Positions 1 to 8,475 of a stretch of 34,388 nt of DNA are shown piece by piece. The notes below the pieces were generated by a model. It had not been told where the DNA came from. It saw only the letters and a list, made by a program, of their open reading frames with translations, and did no database searches. The stretch is from Lachnospiraceae bacterium UBA7050. GTDB lineage: Bacteria > Bacillota > Clostridia > Lachnospirales > Lachnospiraceae. A program made the translations under genes and the position numbers. How positions within the stretch are numbered: position 1 is the stretch's first letter; each line of letters opens with the position of its first letter. The stretch is taken from positions 1-34,388 of the forward strand of contig DLAJ01000042.1 of NCBI GenBank assembly GCA_002493905.1. The letters are read 5' to 3'.

Positions 1-72
1 TTTCACAAGTGTCAAACTCGGGATTATAACTCCGATTAGGGGTATCAGCAAGGATGCCGCCGGGCATGAAAA

Positions 73-125
73 GGGGGCGGTACTGTGAAAAGTACCGCCC
101 TGGCTTTGGGACAAAATGTCCCAAA
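73..125. repeat. Two consecutive perfect hairpins downstream of the VanZ-like gene
   Basis: Bases 75-84 (GGGCGGTACT) pair perfectly with 91-100 around a 6-base loop. Bases 105-113 (TTTGGGACA) pair with 117-125 around a 3-base loop. A weaker GGGAC/GTCCC pairing follows at about 132-155. On the minus strand the first hairpin is followed by CCTTTT, so it could end transcription of the VanZ-like gene, but the T tract is short. The rest of 1-230 shows no convincing gene. Confidence 0.5.
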
Positions 126-230
126 CTTCATGGGGACTATGTAGGAAATACGTCCCGACTATTTCCGGCCCCAGTGTCGCCCTCTCATATACCACCAGAA
201 AAGCGGACAGAAAAGAGGGATGACTTGTTT

Positions 231-854
231 TTATTTTGAAGTGGTTCTTCTGATTGCCTTTATCCCGACAGCAATGAAGAAGCCAATTATAATTCCGAGA
301 AAGTTACAAATCAAGTCATCAATATCGAAACTTCTGCCGAGAATAAGCTGAAACAGTTCTACGATAATAGGGACTGCTGCGGCTATTGCAAAAATATTCT
401 TGCTGTTCAGCTTTTCGGTGACAAATGGGAGGAAAAAACCAAATGGCATAAACATCAAAACATTGCCGATAATCATCTCTTTTACCCAACTGCCGAGAGA
501 GTATTCACCTCTTAGACACTCCACGATAGTAGGCATCAAGTTAATCTCGCCGAGCTTAAAAAGCGGCACCATTTCTTCCCACCAGCCGAAGAAAATACCA
601 TCAAAAACGTCCCGCCAAAAACCTATTGGCAGGAGAACAAGGCTGCACAGTCCGGTCAGATAACACACAAACAGCAACCGCATCGTTTCTGACATCCATG
701 CAATTTTGCCGTTCCTTCGCTTTAAGAATACTAATCTGCAAACTGCATACAAAATCCCAACAACAATGGTAATCGGTATAGCTTGCAAAAAGTAACCTAA
801 AATTGTGCCGGAGTTCATTTCCATTCTAAATGAATTATATATTTCAAGAAACAT
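231..854 (-). CDS. VanZ-family membrane protein
   Basis: This 207-residue protein is hydrophobic, with about five predicted membrane segments. They begin near residues 20-40, 60-80 and 125-145, and two lie close to the C terminus. The pattern MPFGFFLPF followed by a polar patch, then ELFQLILGRSFDIDDLICNFLGIIIGF, is the VanZ-family signature. The prototype VanZ gives low-level teicoplanin resistance by an unclear route, and most homologues are uncharacterised envelope proteins, so resistance should not be assumed. The open frame runs four codons further to a GTG, but GGAGGG lies 4-5 bases before the ATG at 854, which I take as the start. It lies downstream of the nucleoside phosphorylase on the same strand but about 110 bp away, so co-transcription is uncertain. 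Confidence 0.8.
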   Translation of the reverse strand: MFLEIYNSFRMEMNSGTILGYFLQAIPITIVVGILYAVCRLVFLKRRNGKIAWMSETMRLLFVCYLTGLCSLVLLPIGFWRDVFDGIFFGWWEEMVPLFKLGEINLMPTIVECLRGEYSLGSWVKEMIIGNVLMFMPFGFFLPFVTEKLNSKNIFAIAAAVPIIVELFQLILGRSFDIDDLICNFLGIIIGFFIAVGIKAIRRTTSK

Positions 855-962
855 ATGTCCCTCCACAAATCCCGATTTGCAGCGTGATCACCATCAATGC
901 TTTCCTTTCACCCGATTTCAAATAGGGACAAAAAATGACGAAACCCGCGTGCACCAACGCGT

Positions 963-1724
963 CTACTCCGTCACATAATGGGCAAGCGCCAGCGCAATAT
1001 CAAAATGTCCCGCATCGTGCTGTGTTCCCGCAAGCTCGCCTTCTTTCCGCCTCGTATCCCACTTTGGCGCGTCCAGCAGATCACCGCTCGTAAAAAAGGT
1101 ATAAAACGCAAGCCCCCTGAAGTCGCAGACCGCCTGAAGCCCTGCGCACTCCATTTCCACCGAAATACAGCCGTCCGCCTTATGTTTTTCAAATTGATTT
1201 CTTGTTTCTCTGTAGAACGCGTCCGTCGTCCATGTTTTTCCTTTGATATAGGGAATCCCGTTCTCCTCCATACATGCCGCCACAATATCCGCATTTTTTA
1301 CCTTGATATAATCGGACGCCGGCGCATAATGATAAGACGTTCCTTCATCCCGATACGCCTCGGTCGGCACCATGACCTTCCCGTGCGCGATCTCCTTATT
1401 CAGGCAGCCGCTGCCGCCGAATACAATAAACTTGTCCGTAAGAAGCTCCATGCACGCCTCTTCCAATAACCCGGCACTGGCAGGCGCGCCAACATAGGTC
1501 TTATAAAAAGCAAACTGCTTCCCTTGATGCGAGAACCGCCAGATCGGCGTTTCTCCGGTCGCAGACCAGAGCGCTCCGATCTTTTCACAGTCATAATGCT
1601 CCAGAACAAACTGCTCGATCACATGGGAAAATGTGATGATACAGGCGTCCACTTTGGGTGCATTCGTGTTTCTCTGCGGATTAATGATTGCTTCCGACCG
1701 GTTGTCAAAACTTTCCGTAATCAT
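963..1724 (-). CDS. Nucleoside phosphorylase (PNP/UDP family)
   Basis: This 253-residue cytosolic enzyme belongs to the purine-nucleoside/uridine phosphorylase superfamily, which splits nucleosides with phosphate into base and ribose-1-phosphate. Visible family marks are the glycine-rich FGGSGCLN segment, a VPTEAYRDEGTSYHY stretch that resembles the phosphate and ribose contact region, and VEMECAGLQAV, whose glutamates match the ribose-binding EME motif. The length fits the family. Substrate choice (uridine, purine or another nucleoside) cannot be decided from sequence. The start is well supported by GGAGG seven bases before the ATG at 1724. The neighbours do not suggest a nucleoside operon, so this is probably a stand-alone salvage gene. 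Confidence 0.85.
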   Translation of the reverse strand: MITESFDNRSEAIINPQRNTNAPKVDACIITFSHVIEQFVLEHYDCEKIGALWSATGETPIWRFSHQGKQFAFYKTYVGAPASAGLLEEACMELLTDKFIVFGGSGCLNKEIAHGKVMVPTEAYRDEGTSYHYAPASDYIKVKNADIVAACMEENGIPYIKGKTWTTDAFYRETRNQFEKHKADGCISVEMECAGLQAVCDFRGLAFYTFFTSGDLLDAPKWDTRRKEGELAGTQHDAGHFDIALALAHYVTE

Positions 1725-1808
1725 AATGGCTCCTCCCTCTCTGCCTGATACTGATACAATGGCGAAACGCCTATGCTTTATACTCTGTCACATTGCCGCA
1801 AAACCCTG

Positions 1809-3386
1809 TCAATGTGATTCCTCTTCCCGTCCCATATTGATGATTCTCAAATATTCTTCATTGTGATACCACATATCATCTTCATCCCATTCCCGCTCCG
1901 GAACCACCTCCCCCGTCTCCCTGTTGACCGCAAAACTATTCAAATAAGCCGAACGATAAAACTTCTCCTCATATCTGTCTTCCAAATCATCATAGAGCTG
2001 ATCCAAAAGAGTAAAAAGATAGTATGATCCATCAGGAGATGATCCTCCATACACAAGACACAGTAATGAACCACTGTCCGATGGGTTGTACAATGGATTG
2101 TCCCGTACAAGCTGAAAGTTGTAAATCGGAGGATCCTCCTCCATGACCCTTTCTCTGTCCTGATACAAATAATATAGAAGAACTTCTAACGCCTCTCTTT
2201 GCGTCATTCGCACATGATTCTCCGGCGTCTCCTCTTCTTTGGATGCCGCCTGTATGAAATCACCAAACAATTCTTCATAAGAATACTGTACCTCACACTT
2301 TTGCTGATTCCATTTCCGATATGCTGCCAAATAAGAGTCGATCAGCTCATCATACTGCTCTCTCGTAACACGGAAAAACCACTGCCCGTCCAAATACATG
2401 TCGTCCTGTTCCCCGCGTGAAGGCAGATTCCCCAGACTCTGTATACACCCGGCAGAGGAGATGTAGACACCCTGTTCCTTCATCTCCTGCGTCACGTCCA
2501 CTTCCCGCTCTTTATCCGCATAGATTGGCAGCATGACCATATACAATGTTCCTTCATCAGTCCACTGAGAAAAAAAATAAGTACAACACTCCATATCGGC
2601 GTTTTCATCCAAAAGGAGATACGCCCCTTCGCTAAAGCTGTAGGTAAGCTGGTTAATGAAGGAATACATTCCCTTCCTGACTCCAAGCGGACGATAACCT
2701 TCCATCTGATACCACAAATAAAACTGGTCTGTCCCCTTATCATAACTAAGAAAATATGTCAGAAACCGCCCTTCCCGAATGCCCAGTTCCGGACAGCCGT
2801 CCCCATTCAGATCATACAAATAATAGGTATACTCATGATTTTCCGGAGCATATTTCTCACCATTATCAGAAAAAGACTCCTCCAAAAATTCAAAAATGGA
2901 ACATTCTTCTCCTGTTTCCCGGTTCAAAATCATTCCTTCGCCCTGCATCAGCTCCCAAAACTTCTGTCGATATTCCTCATAGACCTCCGGCTCCCCAGTC
3001 TCAAATTCCCCGTTAAAGTCTATCTTTGCATAGGCATCCCGGATGATGGCAAAGGTTTCATCATCCACATAGGGCACCCACCATTCCCCCTCACAAAGAT
3101 CGTACTCATCTGCGACAGCCATGACATCTTCATATACCCATGCAGCACCCAAAGGCTCTTCTTTCTCATCATCCCCGTCTTCAGTCGTTCCGCTTTCGCT
3201 GTCATTTTCCTTCGTTCCCAAGCTTTCGGACACCATCTGCACCGCCCGCTCTGCTGCGGCTGCATCTGAACTTCTCAGATCTCTTATACTGCTTTGTGTA
3301 CTTTTACCATCATCCAAACCCGCTGCAAAAAACATGCATATAGCGAAAGCAAGCACGCCTATGACCATTCCGATCCTGCGCCTCAT
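1809..3386 (-). CDS. Secreted or membrane-anchored protein of unknown function
   Basis: This 525-residue protein is very acidic. Residues 1-4 are basic and 5-22 hydrophobic, giving a signal peptide or N-terminal anchor. A low-complexity acidic linker (about residues 55-78) follows, then a long extracellular part rich in Tyr, Trp, Asp and Glu. Residues 190-202 (YDLNGDGCPEL) look like a calcium-binding DxNxDG loop of the kind seen in EF-hand-like or FG-GAP-like proteins. I do not recognise a catalytic domain. The start has GGGG about ten bases upstream. It lies 92 bp downstream of dapL with a terminator between them, so it probably has its own promoter. Similar DxNGDG secreted proteins are frequent in gut Clostridia, but no function is claimed. 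Confidence 0.75.
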   Translation of the reverse strand: MRRRIGMVIGVLAFAICMFFAAGLDDGKSTQSSIRDLRSSDAAAAERAVQMVSESLGTKENDSESGTTEDGDDEKEEPLGAAWVYEDVMAVADEYDLCEGEWWVPYVDDETFAIIRDAYAKIDFNGEFETGEPEVYEEYRQKFWELMQGEGMILNRETGEECSIFEFLEESFSDNGEKYAPENHEYTYYLYDLNGDGCPELGIREGRFLTYFLSYDKGTDQFYLWYQMEGYRPLGVRKGMYSFINQLTYSFSEGAYLLLDENADMECCTYFFSQWTDEGTLYMVMLPIYADKEREVDVTQEMKEQGVYISSAGCIQSLGNLPSRGEQDDMYLDGQWFFRVTREQYDELIDSYLAAYRKWNQQKCEVQYSYEELFGDFIQAASKEEETPENHVRMTQREALEVLLYYLYQDRERVMEEDPPIYNFQLVRDNPLYNPSDSGSLLCLVYGGSSPDGSYYLFTLLDQLYDDLEDRYEEKFYRSAYLNSFAVNRETGEVVPEREWDEDDMWYHNEEYLRIINMGREEESH

Positions 3387-3420
3387 CCCATAATCCCCCG
3401 TACATCCCGCCCCGGAATCA

Positions 3421-3450
3421 AAACGGGAAGCGCGGACCCCGCGCCTCCCG
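3421..3450 (-). terminator. Rho-independent terminator of dapL
   Basis: Read on the minus strand, an 11-bp GC-rich stem (GGGAGGCGCGG with CCGCGCTTCCC, one G-T wobble, 3-base loop) is followed by GTTTT. It sits 29 bases after the dapL stop codon and before the next gene's start. Confidence 0.75.
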
Positions 3451-3478
3451 CATACCTATCCCCATATCACGGCTGCGC

Positions 3479-4693
3479 CTACAGCTTTTTGATCCGCTCA
3501 AGCGCTTCCACCGTATTCTCATAGCTTCCGAACGCCGTCAGTCTGAAATATGTCTCGCCGCTCGGTCCGAATCCGGAACCCGGCGTGCCGACCACATTTG
3601 CTTTTTCTAAAAGATAATCAAAGAACTGCCAGCTCGTCATGCCGTTCGGGGCTTTCAGCCAGATATACGGCGCGTTTATTCCGCCGTACACGGTGTAGCC
3701 CGCCTCCGTCAGACCCTCTCTGATATAGGCGGCATTTTTCATATAATACGCGACCTGCTGCCTTGTCTGCGCTTCCCCTTCCGCCGTATAGACAGCCGCG
3801 CCCGCACGTTGGACGATATAAGGCGCACCGTTAAATTTCGTGCCGTGCCGTCTTGCCCAGAGGCCGTGCACCGCCGTGCCGCCGCAGACTAAGTCCTTCG
3901 GTACGACCGTAAATCCAAGTCTTAAGCCGGTAAAGCCCGCTTTCTTGGAAAACGAACGAATCTCGATCGCGCAGGTTCTTGCGCCCTCACACTCATAAAT
4001 CGAATGCGGTACGTTATCCTCGGAAATATAGGCTTCATACGCCGCGTCATAAATAATGACCGCACCGTTTTTGTTTGCATAGTCCACCCATTCCTGAAGC
4101 CTGTCCTTCGTGACCGCAGCTCCGGTCGGATTATTTGGGAAGCACAGATAAATCAGGTCAGGAACCTGCTTCGGCAGTTCAGGCGCAAAGCCGTTCTCCG
4201 CCGTACACGGCATATAAACGATATTGCTCCACTGTTCCGTCTTCTCATCATAACTGCCGCAGCGCCCTGCCATCACGTTCGAGTCCACATAAACCGGATA
4301 CACGGGATCGCATACCGCGATCTTGGCATCCGCAGAAAAAATCTCCTGAATATTTCCGGAATCGCTTTTGGCCCCGTCGGAGATAAAAATCTCGTCCGCC
4401 GCGATCTCACAGCCCCGGGCCTTAAAATCTTTTTCCGCGATCACATCGCGCAGAAACGCATAGCCTAATTCAGGCGCATATCCCTTGAAGGTTACGGCAT
4501 CCGCCTGCTCCTCCACCGCCTCATGCAGCGCTTTCACCACAGCCGGCGCGAGCGGCAGCGTGACATCCCCGATTCCTAAACGGATGACCTTTTTATCCGG
4601 GTTTGCCTGCGCATATGCGCTGACCTTCTTTCCGATCGTTGAAAATAAGTAGCTCCCCGGCAGTTTTAAGTAATTGTCATTAACCTGTACCAT
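3479..4693 (-). CDS. dapL: LL-diaminopimelate aminotransferase
   Basis: This 404-residue PLP enzyme of fold type I converts tetrahydrodipicolinate directly to LL-diaminopimelate with glutamate as amino donor, bypassing the acylated DAP routes. The N terminus VNDNYLKLPGSYLF and the stretch IRLGIGDVTLPLAPAV are characteristic of DapL. FPNNPTGAAVT (residues 185-195) and the cofactor lysine in RSFSKKAGFTG (Lys250) mark the aminotransferase core. Length is normal for the family. It is followed by a good terminator and lies 204 bp downstream of dapF on the same strand. The two encode consecutive steps to meso-DAP for lysine and peptidoglycan. Function is assigned with high confidence. Confidence 0.95.
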   Translation of the reverse strand: MVQVNDNYLKLPGSYLFSTIGKKVSAYAQANPDKKVIRLGIGDVTLPLAPAVVKALHEAVEEQADAVTFKGYAPELGYAFLRDVIAEKDFKARGCEIAADEIFISDGAKSDSGNIQEIFSADAKIAVCDPVYPVYVDSNVMAGRCGSYDEKTEQWSNIVYMPCTAENGFAPELPKQVPDLIYLCFPNNPTGAAVTKDRLQEWVDYANKNGAVIIYDAAYEAYISEDNVPHSIYECEGARTCAIEIRSFSKKAGFTGLRLGFTVVPKDLVCGGTAVHGLWARRHGTKFNGAPYIVQRAGAAVYTAEGEAQTRQQVAYYMKNAAYIREGLTEAGYTVYGGINAPYIWLKAPNGMTSWQFFDYLLEKANVVGTPGSGFGPSGETYFRLTAFGSYENTVEALERIKKL

Positions 4694-4749
4694 AATCGTA
4701 TTTCCTCCTAAATTCTTATGCGCATTCCATCAAAAAGCAAAACGCCCGA

Positions 4750-4878
4750 ATGCCCCCGCTGGCGGCAGAATATGACATGCCTGACCGAAACCGCATATCC
4801 GCCCCGAACCATGCCGCAGTTCTGCTTCTCCATATGCAATGCCGCAGTTCCGCTTCTCCATGCGCCATGCCGCATCTA
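4750..4878. repeat. 28-bp tandem repeat in the dapF-dapL spacer
   Basis: The motif ATGCCGCAGTT(C/T)(T/C)GCTTCTCCAT begins at 4811 and 4839, and a partial third copy (ATGCCGCATCT) begins at 4867, so the period is 28 bp. A GC-rich ATGCCCCCGCTGGCGGCA segment at 4750 begins with the same 11 bases (ATGCCCCCGCT) as a repeat inside glnA (15817). No ORF of note lies here. It may be leader structure for dapL or small mobile repeat debris. Confidence 0.6.
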
Positions 4879-4897
4879 ACTTTGACATAACACACGC

Positions 4898-5806
4898 TTA
4901 CAGAAACTCAGAAATCCGCACCTCGCCCGCATACACCGTATCGGCAGGGCCTGTCAGATACATTTCTTCCGAATCGGCATCCCATTCCACATAGAGCGTT
5001 CCTCCTAACAGTGTAACAGTTACCGTGTTTTTCGTCAAACCGTTTATGATACATGCCATCACAGCGGCGCAGCTCCCCGTCCCACAGGCGCATGTCTCAC
5101 CGCTTCCGCGCTCCCAGACACGCATAATGATATTATGTTCATCGACCGGACACGCAAACTCCACGTTCGTCCGCTCCGGAAACATGGACGAGCGCTCAAT
5201 CGCCGCCCCCTCTCTTGCAAGATCATAAGGCAGGTACGAAAGAAGTGTGCGCTTCGTGATAAGCGGCTCCCCTTTTACATGCTCTTTCATAAGCCGTTCC
5301 CTGTTCATTAAGACGACTGCGTGGGGATTTCCCATATTGACACAGGTCATGTTATACTGTCTGCCATCCACCGTGACCGTCTCGCCGATCATTCTTTTTT
5401 TAGAAAAAAGTACCGGAATCCGCTCGCAGGCAAGCTGCGGCTTTCCCATATTCACACGCACCGTAGAGTTGCTGTCCGGATACAGCCATACTTTGCGTAC
5501 TACGCGTCCGCTCGCGATCTTTAATTCTCTTTTGTCGGTCAGCCCCTGTTCATAGACATATCTGCCGACGCAGAGTATCCCGTTTCCGCACATTTCGGCA
5601 TAACTGCCGTCGGCGTTATAGATCTCCATTTCAAAATCCGCCGCAGCGTCGTTATTTTCATGCAGAAAGATCACGCCGTCCGCACCGATCCCGAAATGCC
5701 TGTCACACAATTTTCTTACAAGCGTACTCTTATCCTCCGGCAGTCCCGTAGTCTCATGCGTATAAATATAATCATTGCCGCAGCCCTGCATTTTTACAAA
5801 TTTCAT
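4898..5806 (-). CDS. dapF: Diaminopimelate epimerase
   Basis: This 302-residue cofactor-independent epimerase interconverts LL- and meso-diaminopimelate. The two catalytic cysteines are Cys73 in NADGSYAEMCGNGI and Cys241 in GSGETCACGTGS, each in its textbook motif, and the N-terminal MQGCGNDYIY also fits. The protein is slightly longer than the usual 270-280 residues, with modest insertions around residues 130-150 and 175-205. GGAG lies upstream of the ATG at 5806. With dapL downstream it supplies the last two steps to meso-DAP. High confidence. Confidence 0.95.
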   Translation of the reverse strand: MKFVKMQGCGNDYIYTHETTGLPEDKSTLVRKLCDRHFGIGADGVIFLHENNDAAADFEMEIYNADGSYAEMCGNGILCVGRYVYEQGLTDKRELKIASGRVVRKVWLYPDSNSTVRVNMGKPQLACERIPVLFSKKRMIGETVTVDGRQYNMTCVNMGNPHAVVLMNRERLMKEHVKGEPLITKRTLLSYLPYDLAREGAAIERSSMFPERTNVEFACPVDEHNIIMRVWERGSGETCACGTGSCAAVMACIINGLTKNTVTVTLLGGTLYVEWDADSEEMYLTGPADTVYAGEVRISEFL

Positions 5807-5977
5807 TCTGCTTTACGACTCCTGCCTCACCGCCGCGGATGGGATTTTCATGCCCGCAGCTTCTTACTATAGGATATTCGCACGCAGAAAAAAAGTTCGC
5901 AGGCGGCATGCTTTGCCGGCATTTTGCACATATGCGGCGCGCTTTACTCATATATTATTTGTTTAGCGCCGCCGTTT

Positions 5978-6949
5978 TCAGCCCAGTCTCCGGTTCCAGT
6001 CCGTCAGGATGCGCTCCGCTTTTTTTAAGTGAATGGCAAAGCCGTTATCTGCCGCAGCCTCTTCTTTTGTCTCATAGATCACAGTGCTCCAGTCCCACCA
6101 AAAGACGCCGGCAAACCAGGACTCCTCCGAAAACACGCGCATGCAGGAATCGTAAAACGCTGCCTGTTCATCCTCATCGTGGGCAAGGTCCCTGTGAATA
6201 AAATCCCATGGCATCTTTGCGCAGCCGTGCGCGCTGCGGCAGCCGATCTCGGCAAAGACAATCTTCTTTCCAAAGCGGTCGGAAAGCTTCTTCAGCCGCT
6301 CCTTCACCTTCTCCCACGATGCGCACATCTCCTCCACGGACGCGCCCGCCCTGCGCGCGACCGGATAATACGCGCTTGTCCCGATATAATCCACGGCGTC
6401 AAACCATTTGACCGCACTCTCATGCCCGTGGTTCGTATTATAAATGAGACTGCCCGAATAGATTTCACGGATTTCCTTGATCAGCGCGCGCCAGTGCGCC
6501 TCCTTCCGCTCCGTCCCGCACATCTCGCAGCCCACGCAGAACATCTCACATCCGCATTCCTCCGCAAGCTCCGCATAATATTTCATAAAGTTTCCGTAGC
6601 TTTCAAACCACGCATCCCAATACGCTGCGCGCCCTTCCATATCTTCATCAGGAAAGTCAATATACGCACGCCACACCCCGTCTTCGCAGTTTAAGATTGG
6701 CTTCATGCACACCTTAATTCCGTTTTCATGCGCATGCCGCACTGCCGCCATAATATCCCGGTCCGAGCTGTTCCATGCAAAATCAAACCTGATCTCCGTG
6801 CTGTGTACCTGTTTCTGGACAATCGTTACGGCAAGGCACATCCAGTTAATCCCCGTCTGAAACATCAGCTCGCGCGAACGATACCCTTCCTCGGAACGGT
6901 ACTGTCCTCTTTTTCCGTAAAAACCATAAGTAAACCCTTTGATCTCCAT
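5978..6949 (-). CDS. Glycoside hydrolase, GH113-like (beta-mannanase type)
   Basis: This 323-residue protein has a TIM-barrel glycosidase layout. MEIKGFTYGFYGKRGQYRSE opens the barrel. Glu142 in FCVGCEMCGTE is the likely acid/base and Glu234 in VFAEIGCRS the likely nucleophile, about 90 residues apart as in clan GH-A. The WWDWST stretch near the C terminus fits a sugar-binding aromatic platform. It best resembles family GH113, whose known members cleave beta-1,4-mannans. There is no signal peptide, so it probably acts on imported oligosaccharides. The frame opens at a TTG 21 bases earlier, but AAAGGGG nine bases before the ATG at 6949 supports the shorter protein. The exact substrate is inferred, not proven. 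Confidence 0.75.
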   Translation of the reverse strand: MEIKGFTYGFYGKRGQYRSEEGYRSRELMFQTGINWMCLAVTIVQKQVHSTEIRFDFAWNSSDRDIMAAVRHAHENGIKVCMKPILNCEDGVWRAYIDFPDEDMEGRAAYWDAWFESYGNFMKYYAELAEECGCEMFCVGCEMCGTERKEAHWRALIKEIREIYSGSLIYNTNHGHESAVKWFDAVDYIGTSAYYPVARRAGASVEEMCASWEKVKERLKKLSDRFGKKIVFAEIGCRSAHGCAKMPWDFIHRDLAHDEDEQAAFYDSCMRVFSEESWFAGVFWWDWSTVIYETKEEAAADNGFAIHLKKAERILTDWNRRLG

Positions 6950-7320
6950 TACACAGCGCCCCTTTCTCAAATCCCCTCCATCTTATCATCCCCTGAAGAA
7001 AGAGACAAGACACTCCTATGTGAAACTTCTTTTTCCATGCCGTGCTATCCCACGCGGATTTCATTACAGTGATTTGCGGTTGCGCCGCTCTTTGCCGCAT
7101 GCTATAATTTTACCGGAAACGCCGGTTCCGGGGAGGAGAACCGTCACGCGGTTCGGTCAGCATCTACTGCAAACACATGAGAATCCGATAGCATGCTTGA
7201 CCGCCGGCATCCTTTTTCTAATTTCAACCATCGGCCCGACAATTCCGTTACGCTTAAACGCGGGGCCAAACTGCCATCCATCATACTATTTGATAAACGA
7301 TAAAACGGAGGTATCATCAA
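6950..7320. other. Intergenic region between the GH113-like gene and mscL, with a possible structured leader
   Basis: This 371-base spacer separates divergent genes. A plus-strand promoter-like TATAAT lies at 7103-7108 with TTGCGC 17 bases upstream (7080-7085). If it is used, the mscL transcript would have a leader of about 200 bases. Just after it lie two small hairpins, CCGGAA/TTCCGG (7113-7132) and GAACCG/CGGTTC (about 7139-7155). No riboswitch class was recognised. A weaker minus-strand promoter for the glycosidase is also possible. Confidence 0.45.
7080..7108 (+). promoter_or_regulatory. Candidate sigma-A promoter for mscL
   Basis: TTGCGC, a 17-base spacer and a perfect TATAAT lie on the plus strand, 212 bases before the mscL start. 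The -10 box is perfect and the -35 is weak (TTG plus one). No better candidate was noticed closer to the gene. Confidence 0.4.
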
Positions 7321-7713
7321 ATGAAAAAATTTTTTAGTGAATTTAAGGAATTTATTTCAAAAGGCAATGTCATGACAATGGCTGTCGGTATCATCATGGG
7401 CAGTACGTTTACCGCCATCATCAATTCCCTTGTGGGCGATATTATCACACCGCTCATCGGCATGATCATCGGCGGCATTGATTTTTCCGGTATCTGCTTA
7501 ACAGTCGGCAGTGCGAGCATCACGCTCGGCGTTTTTATCCAGGCTGTCATCAATTTCCTGCTGACCGCTTTTATTCTGTTCCTTGTCGTAAAAGCCTTTA
7601 ACAGACTCCAGCGCAAAAAAACAGAGGAACCTGAGCCTGAAAAAGCACCGGAACCCTCCGCAGAGGAAAAACTGCTTATGGAGATTCGGGATTTGTTAAA
7701 AAACAGGCAGTAA
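7321..7713 (+). CDS. mscL: Large-conductance mechanosensitive channel
   Basis: This 130-residue inner-membrane channel opens under membrane tension to release solutes during hypo-osmotic shock. The N-terminal amphipathic helix FFSEFKEFISKGNVMTMAVG leads into TM1 (GIIMGSTFTAIINSLVGDIITPL), and TM2 is VFIQAVINFLLTAFILFLVVKAF. The charged C-terminal helix ending in AEEKLLMEIRDLLK is the family's cytoplasmic bundle. Length and order match MscL exactly. GGAGG about ten bases upstream fixes the ATG at 7321. It is followed after 48 bp by the DJ-1-like gene on the same strand. Confidence 0.95.
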   Translation: MKKFFSEFKEFISKGNVMTMAVGIIMGSTFTAIINSLVGDIITPLIGMIIGGIDFSGICLTVGSASITLGVFIQAVINFLLTAFILFLVVKAFNRLQRKKTEEPEPEKAPEPSAEEKLLMEIRDLLKNRQ

Positions 7714-7761
7714 ACTGTGAAACGCCTAATCCATCTTCACGGATGAAAGGAGGTCATACGA

Positions 7762-8397
7762 ATGAGAAAATTTGCAGTCTTGTTGTATCCGGATTTTTCT
7801 TTGCAGGAGATCACCTGTCTGACATCTGCGCTGACCGTCTGGTTTGGCGAACAGATTGATTTCATTGCAGGCGAGAACAAAGAGTACCAAAGCGAAGAAG
7901 GTTTGCGGGTGATTCCCTCCAAAACCACAGCGGAAGCAAACATTACTGACTATGACTGTGTAATCCTTCCCGGGACGATCAATCCGCTTCCTGCGCTGTT
8001 TGATGACAAATTGATCGAATTTATTCAGAGCGGAAAAGATTCAAACGTCGTTTTTGCGGCAATCTCCTCCTCGCCGATTTTATTGTCCAAAGCGGGCATT
8101 CTAAAAAATAAGAAGTTTACTTCGGGCTATTTCATGCAGATGGCAGATACCTTTGACTTTGTGGAAAAAGAGCATTTCCTCCACAGGGGAATTGTGGAAG
8201 ACGGAAACGTCATAACGGGGATTGGCATGTTTTTCAGAGAATTTGCCGAAACCGTGCTGAAACGGTTCGGATATGATGTCGGCAGCGCTTTTATGCGCGA
8301 CACGCCGGAAGAATATACGGAGGAAGACCTGACATTCTATTGGTCCGATGACGAGTATCAGGAATTTTTGGAAGAACTGAAAGCATACACCGCTTAA
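7762..8397 (+). CDS. DJ-1/PfpI-fold protein lacking the nucleophile cysteine
   Basis: This 211-residue protein has the flavodoxin-like fold of the DJ-1/ThiJ/PfpI superfamily: FAVLLYPDFSLQEITCLTSAL at the N terminus with the conserved Glu16, then CVILPG near residues 66-71. At the nucleophile elbow, where active members read A-I-C-H-G, this one reads A-A-I-S-S-S-P (residues 99-105), so both the cysteine and the following histidine are missing. It is therefore probably a non-enzymatic, regulatory or ligand-binding member. The C-terminal 40 residues are acidic and atypical. AAGGAGG eight bases before the ATG supports the start. It lies 48 bp after mscL and may be co-transcribed with it. Confidence 0.8.
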   Translation: MRKFAVLLYPDFSLQEITCLTSALTVWFGEQIDFIAGENKEYQSEEGLRVIPSKTTAEANITDYDCVILPGTINPLPALFDDKLIEFIQSGKDSNVVFAAISSSPILLSKAGILKNKKFTSGYFMQMADTFDFVEKEHFLHRGIVEDGNVITGIGMFFREFAETVLKRFGYDVGSAFMRDTPEEYTEEDLTFYWSDDEYQEFLEELKAYTA

Positions 8398-8427
8398 CGG
8401 TAACTCAGATCAGAAATGACTGCCATC

Positions 8428-8449
8428 GAAACCGGGAATGTCCCGTTTC
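8428..8449. terminator. Possible bidirectional terminator between convergent genes
   Basis: GAAA-c-CGGGA / TCCCG-TTTC forms a 9-bp stem with one bulge and a 3-base loop. It sits between the end of the DJ-1-like gene and the end of the convergent membrane protein. The T tract on either strand is short, so confidence is limited. Confidence 0.35.
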
Positions 8450-8475
8450 CAAATGCCTTTCTTCCCTGCTCCGTT

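Noticed and set aside
231..854. VanZ-like gene as evidence of a glycopeptide-resistance cluster
   Set aside because: No vanA/B-type ligase, vanH, vanX or two-component genes are nearby; VanZ-domain proteins are widespread.
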